The position numbers and the translations under genes are program-made. Below, piece after piece: positions 1 to 8,327 of a stretch of DNA of 36,681 nt. The notes below the pieces were generated by a model, which was not told the origin of the DNA, searched no databases, and was given only the letters and a program-made list of their open reading frames with translations. The stretch is taken from positions 1 to 36,681 of the forward strand of contig LUZC01000014.1 of the NCBI GenBank assembly GCA_001603505.1. The letters are read 5' to 3'. The first letter of the stretch is position 1, and every line of letters starts with the position of its first letter. This DNA is from Bacteroidales bacterium Bact_11. GTDB taxonomy: Bacteria > Bacteroidota > Bacteroidia > Bacteroidales > UBA932.

Positions 1-164
1 TCCAGGCCTGCTACGGCACGCCCGAAGGCTTTGACGGCCCCGATATCGACATGGGCGACAATCCTGCGCCCGTCTCGGTGGTATCCACGCCCGATACGCC
101 GGCGATCGATGCCCTGGCTCCCGATACGCCGGAAACGGAACCGGAGACCGGAATCGACGAGTGA
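1..164 (+). CDS. C-terminal part of a small putative lipoprotein paired with a radical SAM enzyme (partial)
   Basis: The reading frame enters from the left edge (first full codon at 3) and stops with TGA at 162-164, giving 53 residues. They begin QACYGTPEGF and end in an acidic, Thr/Pro-rich tail with the tripeptide DTP repeated (TPDTP, PDTPET). The stop overlaps the ATG of the radical SAM gene by one base (TGATG), so the two are translationally coupled. From memory, lipoproteins of the Bacteroidetes rSAM/lipoprotein system carry YGTP or YGVP just after the lipobox cysteine. If that holds here, the Cys at 9-11 would be the lipidated residue and the mature protein only about 50 residues. That assignment is inference, because the signal peptide lies outside the window. 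It could instead be the C-terminal end of a longer protein. Confidence 0.6.
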   Translation, partial: QACYGTPEGFDGPDIDMGDNPAPVSVVSTPDTPAIDALAPDTPETEPETGIDE

Positions 165-1252
165 TGCTTCGCGACGCCCTGTTCCGGCTCTTCCGGGCCA
201 ACGAGACGAAGGTCCACGAGCTCAATTATCTGTTTTGGGAATGCACCACCCGGTGTAACCTGCACTGCCGCCACTGCGGCAGTGACTGTTTGGCGGCCAG
301 CCACGACGTGGACATGCCGCTCGACGATTTCCTGCGCGCCCTCGACACCATCCCGAAAAAGGAACGTCCCCCGGAGTTTACCGTCGTCCTGACCGGTGGC
401 GAGCCCCTGCTTCGTCCGGATATCGAGCAGGTGGGGCGTGCCATCCGGAAGCGGGGCTTGCGCTGGAGCATGGTGTCGAACGGCTGGTTTTACGACGAGG
501 CGATGCACCGTCGCCTGATGGCAGCTGGCATGGGCGCCTTGACCATCAGCCTCGACGGGCTGGGGGAGGATCACGACTGGATGCGCGGACGCCCGGGTAG
601 CTTTGATCGGACGAAGCGCGCCATCGCTGTCGCAGCGGCGGAGCCCCGGCTCAATTTCGATGTAGTAAGTTGCATCAACCGCCGCAGCATCGCGTCGCTC
701 GACACGCTGTACGACCAGCTGGTGGCGCTGGGTGTCAGACAGTGGCGCATTTTTACCATTATCCCCATCGGCAGGGCGAAGGACGATCCCGAGATGCACC
801 TGACCGATGCGCAGTTCGTGCAGCTGATGGAATTCATCGCGGCCAAACGCGAAGCGGCTGCCACCGTCAAGGATGGCCATCGCCCGATGAACGTGACCTT
901 CAGTTGCGAGGGCTACCTGGGCCGCTTTGAGCGGAAGGTGCGGCAGAATCCCTTCTTCTGTCGGGCAGGCATTACCATCGCCTCCGTGCTCATCGACGGT
1001 CGCATCTGTGGATGCCCGAACATCGACCGGGATCGGTTCTCGCAGGGCAATATCTACCAGGACAGCCTGTGGGAGGTGTGGCAAAGCCGTTTCCAACCGT
1101 TCCGCGACCGATGCTGGACGCGCCGTGGTCGGTGCGCGGACTGTCCGGTGTGGCGAAACTGCCAGGGCAACGGCATGCACAACTGGCATGGCGACTGTCG
1201 GGAAGTCATCCATTGTCACTACCAAAAGACGCTTTACGGAATCCATCATTAG
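164..1252 (+). CDS. Radical SAM/SPASM protein, rSAM/lipoprotein-system type
   Basis: This 362-residue protein has the radical SAM cluster motif CNLHCRHC (Cys31, Cys35, Cys38), the SAM-binding TGGEP at about 77-81, and a C-terminal SPASM region with many cysteines from about residue 265 on (FFCRAG, CGCPN, CADCP, NCQGNGMHNW). SPASM enzymes of this kind usually use extra 4Fe-4S clusters to modify a peptide or protein. Close coupling to the preceding small lipoprotein frame points to the Bacteroidetes rSAM/lipoprotein system (TIGR04133 with TIGR04134 in my memory), whose chemistry is not established. ATG at 164 is preferred over the in-frame GTG at 161, since ATG overlaps the upstream stop in a TGATG junction. 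There is no signal peptide, so the enzyme should act in the cytoplasm before its partner is exported. The stop lies 18 bases before the transporter start. Confidence 0.9.
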   Translation: MLRDALFRLFRANETKVHELNYLFWECTTRCNLHCRHCGSDCLAASHDVDMPLDDFLRALDTIPKKERPPEFTVVLTGGEPLLRPDIEQVGRAIRKRGLRWSMVSNGWFYDEAMHRRLMAAGMGALTISLDGLGEDHDWMRGRPGSFDRTKRAIAVAAAEPRLNFDVVSCINRRSIASLDTLYDQLVALGVRQWRIFTIIPIGRAKDDPEMHLTDAQFVQLMEFIAAKREAAATVKDGHRPMNVTFSCEGYLGRFERKVRQNPFFCRAGITIASVLIDGRICGCPNIDRDRFSQGNIYQDSLWEVWQSRFQPFRDRCWTRRGRCADCPVWRNCQGNGMHNWHGDCREVIHCHYQKTLYGIHH

Positions 1253-1258
1253 TTTGTT

Positions 1259-1266
1259 TATCTTTG
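1259..1266 (+). promoter_or_regulatory. Bacteroidetes-type -7 element TATCTTTG upstream of the MMPL gene
   Basis: TATCTTTG fits the Bacteroidetes consensus TAnnTTTG. Transcription usually starts about 5-7 bases downstream, which here falls at the GTG start codon at 1271. I see no well-spaced TTTG -33 element, so the promoter is a candidate only. Confidence 0.5.
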
Positions 1267-1270
1267 CGGC

Positions 1271-4200
1271 GTGAAGAAAGCTGCCTGGTTTTTGGTTCGG
1301 TATAGATGGACGTTGCTGATTGTGACGGTAGGGGTTGCTATCGGCAGCCTCTTGCTCATTCCCCGGGTGAACATCAATACCGACCTGACGCGCTACCTGC
1401 CGGAAGATTCTCCGATGAAGCAGGGCATGGACCGGATGCGGGAGGATTTCCCCGGTATCGACACGCGGATGCGGGCCCTTGACGTGATGTTCACGGTGCC
1501 TGTCGACGTGGAAGAGATGCGCGCGGAACTTGCGCCCTTCACGGAAGGCCTGACCGATATGGGCGTGCGGGAATCGCCGCCCTACACCTTGTTCCAATAC
1601 CGGATATCCGGTTCGGGCGATCCGCTCGTGTTGAAAGAAGCTGTGCAACAGCACTTCGGCGAGCGTGTCGTGGTGGAGATTTCCGGCGAGGAAAAGATGC
1701 CGCCCGACATCGTTTTCATCCTGGTGCTCGGCGTGTCGTTGGCTTTCGTCATTCTGGTAATCATGTGCGCCTCCCTGATGGAAGTTGTCCTGTTTTTGGT
1801 GACCATGGGGCTGGCCGTCCTGATCAACATGGGTACGAATGCTCTTCTCGACAGTGTCTCGATGATTACCAGCACGCTGGTCGCCGTGCTGCAACTGGTG
1901 CTTTCGATGGACTTTGCCATCATCGTGGCCAATCGTTACCGCCAGGAGAAAGCGCTCTGTCCCGATCGTGAATCAGCCATGGCCGCGGCACTCTCCGGTG
2001 CCATGCCGTCCGTCTTGAGCAGTGCACTGACCACGATCGTCAGTCTCCTGATGCTGGTGTTCATGCGTTTCAAGATAGGCACCGACATCGGCGTGGTGCT
2101 TTCGAAGGGCGTGTTCTCCAGCCTCCTGTGTACGTTTACGGTGCTTCCTGCCCTGGCGCTGCTGTGCGACAAGGCTATAGATGCGACGCAGAAGAAAGTG
2201 CCGGCCCTGCCGGCGAAAGCCCTGGCCCGCTTTGAGATGCGGTTCCGGATTCCGCTTGCGCTGCTTTTCGTGGCGCTGTTTGTGGGATCGTTCCTGCTGC
2301 AGAAGCGCACGGTCATCTCGTTCTCTGCTTTCTGGCCTACGGAGATTACGTCTGAATTCCCACCCCAGAATCCAATGATGCTGCTCTATGATACCGCCGA
2401 CGAGGCAGCGGTTCCTTCGATGATGGATACGCTGGAGACGGATCCGATGGTGGCCTCGGCGGTCAGCTATCCGGGAATGGTGCTGCGGAAGTACACGGCT
2501 GAGGAAATGGCGCAGCGCTATGCGTCGCTTTCGCCGATGATGTCCGACGAGTTGCTCCAGATGGTGTATTATGCACGCTCGCATCCCGACAGGACAGAAC
2601 GGTTCAGCCTCGGGGAACTGCAGGATTATGCGGCGGAGCTGGCCGATCGCGGCCTGGTGCCCGAGGGTTTTGACGTGGCTTCGCTCACGCGTCGTTTTCA
2701 GGCGATGGCCGATGCCCCCGAAGAAGTTCCGGAAGCGGAATCCGTCGTGGAACCGGAACCTGAGCCAGCACCCGAAGTGCCTGCCGAGCCCGAACAGGAA
2801 GCCGAACCCCCGGCCGCCGATACCCTTGAACAGCCATTGCCGCCTGTTACCGATACGACGGTTGCTTCGGTGGATAGCCTGCCCAAACAACAGCCGGCAG
2901 GGATGACGTACGAAGAGGCAACCCGGCAACGGACACCTCGTGAAATGGCACGCCATACCGGCATCAGCCGCACGCAGACAGCGATGCTCTATCGACTTGC
3001 GGGGCGTATGGGGAAAGGTGCGTCGGGTACCATGTCGCTCCATGAAATGGTTCGGTTTGCCGTCAAGGAAGTGCTTCCCGACAAAAGATATGCGGCCTTT
3101 ATTTCCAAGGAACAGAAAGAGGAATTGCAGTGGCATCTGCATGCGCTCGACTCGGTCGTTGCAGCAGGACCCCTGATGCCGATGGAGGAGGTTCCAGTGC
3201 CTTCCGCTCCGGAGGAGGTCGTGCCTGCGGAAGATTCCCTTCAGGCGGTGTCGGTTCCGGTAGAAGTGGTGGAATCGGTCCCGGATTCTGTGCCGGAACC
3301 TGAACCGGAAATCGAACCCGAGCCCGAACCGACGCCATTGGAGTGGCTTGCAGAGATGGCTTTCTCCGGAGAGCGTTCTACTGCGGCGCGTACTGGCCGG
3401 GCGTTGCGGGCTGCCGGCATTCCCGTGTCGCAGCAGGATATGGACCTGATGTACCTGTATGCCGCCAGCCGCAGGGATGCCGATCCTGAGGCCCGGATGT
3501 CGGTGAGCGAACTGGTGACTTATCTGGCCGATACGCTGCTGGTGGATCCTGCTTTCAGCCGGTTTGTCGACGATGATTCTCGAAAACAACTCTTGGAAGC
3601 AAAAGAATTGCTGGTAGGCAGCGTGGATGCACTCCGGTCTGATCGGAGTTCGATTGCCGCACTCATTACCGATTATCCGCGCGAGTCTCCTGAGACCTTT
3701 GCTTTCATCGACAGTCTGCAGGCGATGGGCGACCGGGACCTGACGGCCAATCATTATCTGGTGGGGGAATCGGTGATGTTCCGGGAGCTGAAGGAGTGTT
3801 TTCCGTCGGAGTTGCTGCTTCTGACGCTACTGACGATTGCGTCGATTTTCCTGATCGTGGCCTTTACGTTCCGTTCGCTGCTGATACCCGTGTTCCTGGT
3901 TATCACCGTGTTGACCGGTGTGTATTTCAATGTGTTTGCCAGCGGATGGGGCGGCAATACGATGTTCTTCCTGGCGTATCTGATCGTACAGAGCATTCTG
4001 ATGGGCGCCATCATCGATTATTCGATTCTGATTACGCATTATTATTTGGAAAGCCGTAAGACACACGATGTGCCTGAGGCACTGGTCGAAGCCTATCGGG
4101 GATCGGGTCATTCGATCATGACTTCCGGCCTGATCATCGTGCTTACGCCGTTGTTGATGTACATCACGCTTAACGATCCGATGATCGCCATGATCCTGAA

Positions 4201-4294
4201 GAGTCTTTCCATCGGCGCCTTCGCCGCCATCCTGATCATTCTGCTGGTCCTTCCGGGCATGCTCGCTTTTTGCGACCGCCTCATCAAGAAATAG
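1271..4294 (+). CDS. MMPL/RND-superfamily transporter with enlarged, repeat-bearing second extracytoplasmic loop
   Basis: A 1007-residue membrane protein with the MMPL plan: one helix at about 9-30, an extracytoplasmic loop, a helix block at 147-300, a second half starting at a helix near 328-343, a very large loop, and a final helix block at 846-1000. The motif LSMDFAIIVANRYRQE (211-226) and its counterpart GAIIDYSILITHYYLE (912-927) carry the paired acidic residues expected in TM4 and TM10 for proton coupling. MMPL proteins export lipids or other hydrophobic substrates; the substrate here is unknown. The second loop holds two Pro/Glu-rich linkers (about 485-527 and 637-689) separating three similar helical modules near 408-455, 553-600 and 702-755. 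GTG at 1271 is the only start codon between the upstream stop at 1250 and the first helix. Confidence 0.88.
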   Translation: MKKAAWFLVRYRWTLLIVTVGVAIGSLLLIPRVNINTDLTRYLPEDSPMKQGMDRMREDFPGIDTRMRALDVMFTVPVDVEEMRAELAPFTEGLTDMGVRESPPYTLFQYRISGSGDPLVLKEAVQQHFGERVVVEISGEEKMPPDIVFILVLGVSLAFVILVIMCASLMEVVLFLVTMGLAVLINMGTNALLDSVSMITSTLVAVLQLVLSMDFAIIVANRYRQEKALCPDRESAMAAALSGAMPSVLSSALTTIVSLLMLVFMRFKIGTDIGVVLSKGVFSSLLCTFTVLPALALLCDKAIDATQKKVPALPAKALARFEMRFRIPLALLFVALFVGSFLLQKRTVISFSAFWPTEITSEFPPQNPMMLLYDTADEAAVPSMMDTLETDPMVASAVSYPGMVLRKYTAEEMAQRYASLSPMMSDELLQMVYYARSHPDRTERFSLGELQDYAAELADRGLVPEGFDVASLTRRFQAMADAPEEVPEAESVVEPEPEPAPEVPAEPEQEAEPPAADTLEQPLPPVTDTTVASVDSLPKQQPAGMTYEEATRQRTPREMARHTGISRTQTAMLYRLAGRMGKGASGTMSLHEMVRFAVKEVLPDKRYAAFISKEQKEELQWHLHALDSVVAAGPLMPMEEVPVPSAPEEVVPAEDSLQAVSVPVEVVESVPDSVPEPEPEIEPEPEPTPLEWLAEMAFSGERSTAARTGRALRAAGIPVSQQDMDLMYLYAASRRDADPEARMSVSELVTYLADTLLVDPAFSRFVDDDSRKQLLEAKELLVGSVDALRSDRSSIAALITDYPRESPETFAFIDSLQAMGDRDLTANHYLVGESVMFRELKECFPSELLLLTLLTIASIFLIVAFTFRSLLIPVFLVITVLTGVYFNVFASGWGGNTMFFLAYLIVQSILMGAIIDYSILITHYYLESRKTHDVPEALVEAYRGSGHSIMTSGLIIVLTPLLMYITLNDPMIAMILKSLSIGAFAAILIILLVLPGMLAFCDRLIKK

Positions 4295-4308
4295 TAGGGC
4301 TGCTGTAT

Positions 4309-4456
4309 ATCTTGTGCGCTCGGCGCGGGTGGTATTTGCTCCAGAACACGTAGCCACCCTCGGCTCGTAAGAGGGAGGGGCCCATGCGTAGCATGGGAGG
4401 GGTCGAGCGGAGCGAGACGGTTCTGGAGCAAATGCCAGAGCGCCCAAGCACAAGAT
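4309..4456. repeat. Nested inverted-repeat (palindromic, MITE-like) element between convergent genes
   Basis: Two nested inverted repeats span this gap. The outer arms are ATCTTGTGC (4309-4317) and GCACAAGAT (4448-4456). The inner arms are a perfect 14-bp pair, ATTTGCTCCAGAAC (4334-4347) and GTTCTGGAGCAAAT (4420-4433). At the centre CCCATGC-GTA-GCATGGG (4381-4397) makes a 7-bp stem, and CCCTC/GAGGG (4357-4361/4371-4375) another. The element begins just after the transporter stop and touches the stop codon of the minus-strand flavoprotein gene. It has no U-tract typical of an intrinsic terminator and no open frame for a transposase. A dispersed palindromic repeat or non-autonomous MITE is the likeliest reading; it may also help end transcription from both sides. 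Confidence 0.7.
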
Positions 4457-5634
4457 TACATGATAAAATTCGCAGCGCTCTTGCCGGCGAGGGCGCCGGT
4501 GGAGAAGGCGATCTGGAGATTGTAGCCGCCGGTATCACCGTCGAGGTCGAGCACTTCGCCGCAGAAGAACAGCCCCGGCCGCAGCCGCGAAGCCATGGTC
4601 TTGGGCGAAATCTCCTTCAGGCTCACGCCGCCGGCCGTGACCACTGCCCGTTCGTAACCCTTGTAGTCGATGATTGGGAACCGCCAGTTCTTGAGACGCT
4701 CCGCGAGGTTGACGGAGGAAAGGCCCGGGTTGGCGCGAAGAAAGGGGGCAATGAGGGCGTCGGGAAGGAAGCTTCGCAGAGATGCTCGGGCGAGCCGGAC
4801 ATGACGGGGGTTTTCTCGGTCGATTCGGGCCTGGAGTTTTTCGAGTGAGAGGGCGGGCTTGAGGTCGAGTTCGATGTCGACCTGCAGGCCGTTTACCAAC
4901 GCCCAAACGGCGCGCCGGCTTAGGTGGTAGGCGATGCCGCTCTCCAATCCGTCGGGCGTAAAGTTGAAATCGCCCTGCTCGCTCTGCACCAGCGTGCGGC
5001 CTACGAAGAGCTGCAGCCCCACATTCTTCATTTCGATTCCCGGCAACCCCGCATCATAATCGCGCGGTAACAGTGCCGTCTCGCTGGGGAAAAGGGGCGT
5101 GACGGTGTGCCCGGCCTCTTCGGCGAACCGGTATCCGTCGCCGGTAGAGCCCGTTACCGGGTAGGACTTTCCTCCAGTTGCGATGATCACTGCGCCGTAC
5201 TCCGCCAGGTCGGCCAGGCTTGCGACGGTCGTTCCGTGACGAACGTCCACGCCCAGATCGAGTACCTTGCGTTCCAGTGCCCGCGCCACGTCGCCCGCCA
5301 CAAGCGAGGCGGGATACACCCGCTGTCCCTGCAGCGTGACGGTCGGTACGCCGAGTTCTTCTTCGAAATAATGGATCAGCGCTTCGTTTGGGAAGGCGCG
5401 GAAAGCCTGCTGAAGGAATCCCTGGTTGGGGTGGATGTGCGTGGCAAACTCCTCCCAGGGACGGAGGTTCGTCAGGTTGCAGCGTCCCTTGCCTGTGAGA
5501 TAGATCTTGCGGCCCAGATGGCCGTTCTTGTCGAACAGCACCACGCGCGACCCGTCGCCGAGCGTCTCGGCGGCGCGAATGGCCGCCATCATCCCGGCCG
5601 GCCCGCCTCCTACGATGGCCAGGGACTGCCGCAT
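4456..5634 (-). CDS. HI0933/YhiN-family NAD(P)/FAD-dependent oxidoreductase
   Basis: A 392-residue flavoprotein. The N-terminus has the dinucleotide-binding fold with VGGGPAGMMAA at 8-18, then the family hallmark GRKIYLTGKGRCNLTN at about 41-56. The second nucleotide-binding signature ATGGKSYPVTGSTGDGY follows at about 152-168, and the C-terminus ends with the FAD-contacting FFCGEVLDLDGDTGGYN. Length matches the family (about 390-410). Members are widespread cytoplasmic oxidoreductases, mostly of unknown substrate; one clade (BaiN) acts in bile-acid metabolism, but nothing here supports that specifically. Its ATG shares one base with the stop of the upstream serine-hydrolase gene (TGATG), so it is the third gene of the mnmA transcription unit. 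Confidence 0.9.
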   Translation of the reverse strand: MRQSLAIVGGGPAGMMAAIRAAETLGDGSRVVLFDKNGHLGRKIYLTGKGRCNLTNLRPWEEFATHIHPNQGFLQQAFRAFPNEALIHYFEEELGVPTVTLQGQRVYPASLVAGDVARALERKVLDLGVDVRHGTTVASLADLAEYGAVIIATGGKSYPVTGSTGDGYRFAEEAGHTVTPLFPSETALLPRDYDAGLPGIEMKNVGLQLFVGRTLVQSEQGDFNFTPDGLESGIAYHLSRRAVWALVNGLQVDIELDLKPALSLEKLQARIDRENPRHVRLARASLRSFLPDALIAPFLRANPGLSSVNLAERLKNWRFPIIDYKGYERAVVTAGGVSLKEISPKTMASRLRPGLFFCGEVLDLDGDTGGYNLQIAFSTGALAGKSAANFIM

Positions 5635-7124
5635 CAGTTGTTGAAATACTTCATGAACCGGTCGAGCAGCACGTACATATTGTCGTCGATGTCGCCGGTG
5701 GAATTGCTGTTATAGGCCCGCGAGTTGCACACGAAGGCACCGCTCATGTTCTGGTTGGTGTTGCCGGCCCAGATGGTCGCCGTGCCGGCGATGTTGCCGC
5801 CGTGGTAGTGGGCGCCCTGGAAGAGGCTGGAGTGGTTCATCCGCCAGCCAAGGCCGTAGCGCTGATAGGTGGAGGCGGAATACGTGTAGGGCGTGTACAT
5901 CTCCTTCAGGGTCTCGGGCGTGAAGATGTCGGGCACCGTGTCGTCGCCGTCCATGAAGGTGAGGATGCGCATCATCTGGTTGGTGGAGGTGATGATGCCG
6001 GCCGCGCCCGCAAGCTCGCGCAGCGGGTTCGCGTAGCCGTTGGTCCCTTCCTGCATGTAGAAGATGCATTCGTTGGGCCTGCGCTGCTCTTTGTATCCGC
6101 CGATGTGCGTATCGGTAATGCCCATCTTCGCCAGCACGTCTTCCTTGAGGAAGCTCTCATAGTCCTTGCCGCTGATTACCTCGACGATGCGGTGGAGCAC
6201 ACAGAAGCCCACATTGCTGTAGTTGTAGGCGGCGCCGGCATTCCAGATGAGGGAGCCGTCGTTGTAGGGCTGCTGCCGGTCGTTGAGCGTACGCTGGATG
6301 AGGGTGTCGGTCGGTACGGGGTTCCCATTGGAGTCCATCCGGTACGACCAGGTGAAGGCGGGGTCGGAGAGACCCTTGCAGATGGCGCTGCTATGGCTCA
6401 GCAGGTGTCGCACGGTAATGCTTTCGTGATAGGGCGTGATGCTGTGGTAGATGCCCTTGAGGATGCCTTTCTCGCCGAATACCTGGTCGTCGAGATTCAG
6501 CCTGCCCTCTTCCTTGAGCGTCATGATGCACATCGTGCAGAACTGCTTCGAGATGCTGGCCATGCGGAAGAGGTGGTCAGGCGTGGTGCGTGTCTCGGAC
6601 GCGACATCGGCAAATCCGTAGCCGTAGGAATACACGACGTTCGTGCCCTTCATGATGGAAATCGATACCCCGGGAATATTGAAATCATTCATGAAGGAAT
6701 ACACTTGGTTGTCGATATAGGCGTTGCCGTGCTTGACGCAGACCTTGTATTCATTGCTCCTGTTGCCCGATTCCGCAATGACGCGGATGGAGTGCACATT
6801 GCCCGAAAAGTCGTATGCGGTGCCCGGTGAAAAAGGCTTGTTGTCGATCTGGACCGTTGCGCCGTCGGATACATGGATGTCGGGCACCAGCTTCGACAGG
6901 TCGGCGCCTTCCTTGACGGTGATGTACCAGAAGCCGTTGGCGGGAACGGCTTCAGAAGAACTGCCGAGGCCGGGGTTTGACGAGCTGGTAAAAGCAAACT
7001 TGCTCAGGGTGGCGTTGTTGCTGGGCTCCAACGGCTCAGGTTCGGGTTCGCCGCAGGCGGCGAAAACGAAAAGGGAAAGCAGAACGAAAAGGAAACTGGC
7101 GGTTAAAAACTTCAGTTGCTTCAT
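5634..7124 (-). CDS. Serine hydrolase (class C beta-lactamase-like) lipoprotein with N-terminal beta-sandwich domain
   Basis: A 496-residue exported protein with a lipoprotein signal peptide ending VFAAC (Cys24), followed by a Pro/Glu spacer and an Ig-like or cadherin-like beta-sandwich domain at about 38-132. The beta-lactamase/D-Ala-D-Ala carboxypeptidase-type domain begins near 138. Catalytic motifs are visible: SISK (Ser190, Lys193), YSN (Tyr302) and HYHGGN near the C-terminus in place of the KTG box. Substrates of such proteins include peptidoglycan peptides and small esters; none can be inferred here. A TTG at 7136 could extend the frame by four residues, but ATG at 7124 is preferred: it lies one base after the mnmA stop and begins a clean signal peptide. 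It is unlikely to be a resistance beta-lactamase. Confidence 0.88.
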   Translation of the reverse strand: MKQLKFLTASFLFVLLSLFVFAACGEPEPEPLEPSNNATLSKFAFTSSSNPGLGSSSEAVPANGFWYITVKEGADLSKLVPDIHVSDGATVQIDNKPFSPGTAYDFSGNVHSIRVIAESGNRSNEYKVCVKHGNAYIDNQVYSFMNDFNIPGVSISIMKGTNVVYSYGYGFADVASETRTTPDHLFRMASISKQFCTMCIMTLKEEGRLNLDDQVFGEKGILKGIYHSITPYHESITVRHLLSHSSAICKGLSDPAFTWSYRMDSNGNPVPTDTLIQRTLNDRQQPYNDGSLIWNAGAAYNYSNVGFCVLHRIVEVISGKDYESFLKEDVLAKMGITDTHIGGYKEQRRPNECIFYMQEGTNGYANPLRELAGAAGIITSTNQMMRILTFMDGDDTVPDIFTPETLKEMYTPYTYSASTYQRYGLGWRMNHSSLFQGAHYHGGNIAGTATIWAGNTNQNMSGAFVCNSRAYNSNSTGDIDDNMYVLLDRFMKYFNN

Positions 7125-7125
7125 A

Positions 7126-8310
7126 TCATTGGTCAATTACGCCGCTGCCGGTCATCTCCCCGTCTTCCGCATACCATACGGCGAATTGTCCTGGGGTGAT
7201 GCCGCGCTGCGGCTCGTCAAATTCGATGTAAAGCCCTTCACTATGGGCGTGGAGCACGGCCCCCTGCAGGGGCTGGCGGTATCGGATGCGCACCTGATAG
7301 CGGCGCTCCTGGCCAGGAGCCAGGGCGAGGTCGGGACGGATCCAGTGTACTTCTTCGGGGCGGATGCGGAGCGCACTGCGGTAGAGTCCGGGGTGGTCCT
7401 GTCCTTCTCCCACGAAGATGAGGTTGTTTTCGATGTCGTTGGCGATGAGGAAGCACGACTCGGCGTGTCCGCCGATGCCCAGTCCCTTGCGCTGTCCGAT
7501 AGTGTAGTATTGTGCGCCGATGTGCCGTCCGATAACCTTGCCGTCTTCGCGGCGGTAGCGGATGGGTTGCGCTTTCTCTTCCAGCGTCTGAGGCAAGGGC
7601 CGCCCCTCGTAGAAGGCGCGGGGAATCTCGATGATGTCGCCTTCCCGCGACGCCAGTTTCTGCTGAAGGAACACCGGGAGGTCCACTTTTCCCACGAAAC
7701 AGATGCCCTGGCTGTCCTTCTTGTCGGCACTGGGCAGGTCCGCCTCGCGGGCGATGCGCCGCACCTCGGGTTTGGTAAGGTCGCCGATGGGGAAGAGGGC
7801 GGTGGCAAGCTGTTTCTGGGAAAGCTGGCAGAGGAAATAGCTCTGGTCTTTGTTGGGGTCGCTGCCCGCCAGGATGCGGTACACCGTTTTGCCCTTTTCG
7901 TTCACAAAAGCGTCTTTCCGGCAATAGTGCCCAGTCGCTACAAAGTCGGCGCCGAGCACCCGGGCGGCATCCCAGAAAGCATCGAACTTGATTTCGCGGT
8001 TGCACAACACGTCGGGGTTGGGCGTGCGTCCCTTGGCATACTCGCTGAACATGTAATCCACGACCCGCTGGCGGTACACGTCACTCAGGTCCACGAAATG
8101 GAAGGGGATGCCGATCTTGCGCGCCACCATCTCGGCGACGGCGCGGTCTTCCTCCCACTCGCACTCCCCATGCAGCGTACCGGTTGTATCGTGCCAATTC
8201 TGCATGAAAAGGGCGAACACGTCACAGCCCTGCCGCTTCAGCAGCAGCGCGGCCACACTGGAATCCACGCCGCCCGACAGCCCGATGCAGATCTTGGGAT
8301 TGTTGTTCAT
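7126..8310 (-). CDS. mnmA: tRNA-specific 2-thiouridylase MnmA
   Basis: A 394-residue protein catalysing 2-thiolation of U34 in tRNAs for Lys, Glu and Gln. The ATP pyrophosphatase P-loop SGGVDSS is at 12-18. The catalytic cysteines are seen as NPDVLCNREIKF (Cys103) and QGICFVGK (Cys204), and GHYC and SDPNKDQSYFL near 127-160 are typical of the family. Length is in the normal range (360-400). It is the first gene of a minus-strand unit with the serine-hydrolase and flavoprotein genes. Its ATG is only 17 bases from the divergent SRP RNA -7 element, so promoter regions of the two must overlap; I found no clean TAnnTTTG for mnmA itself. Confidence 0.97.
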   Translation of the reverse strand: MNNNPKICIGLSGGVDSSVAALLLKRQGCDVFALFMQNWHDTTGTLHGECEWEEDRAVAEMVARKIGIPFHFVDLSDVYRQRVVDYMFSEYAKGRTPNPDVLCNREIKFDAFWDAARVLGADFVATGHYCRKDAFVNEKGKTVYRILAGSDPNKDQSYFLCQLSQKQLATALFPIGDLTKPEVRRIAREADLPSADKKDSQGICFVGKVDLPVFLQQKLASREGDIIEIPRAFYEGRPLPQTLEEKAQPIRYRREDGKVIGRHIGAQYYTIGQRKGLGIGGHAESCFLIANDIENNLIFVGEGQDHPGLYRSALRIRPEEVHWIRPDLALAPGQERRYQVRIRYRQPLQGAVLHAHSEGLYIEFDEPQRGITPGQFAVWYAEDGEMTGSGVIDQ

Positions 8311-8327
8311 TTATTCAAAAAAATTCC

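Noticed and set aside
11-1894. Minus-strand frame of 627 residues opposite the radical SAM and transporter genes
   Set aside because: Shadow of high-GC coding sequence: composition is rich in His, Arg and Gln, with no recognisable domain, while the plus strand has clear motifs.
2740-3340. Repeated CCGGAACC/GAACCTGAA-like DNA, considered as a tandem repeat or CRISPR-like array
   Set aside because: It encodes the Pro/Glu linkers of the transporter loop; repeats are codon-periodic, irregular and have no spacers.
1973-3754. Minus-strand frame of 593 residues inside the MMPL gene
   Set aside because: His/Arg-rich antisense shadow of the transporter; no start context, no domain.
5634-7124. Possible beta-lactam resistance gene
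   Set aside because: SxxK and YxN are present but the C-terminal box is HxG and the protein is a lipoprotein with an extra beta-sandwich domain, as in many Bacteroidetes serine hydrolases of non-resistance function.
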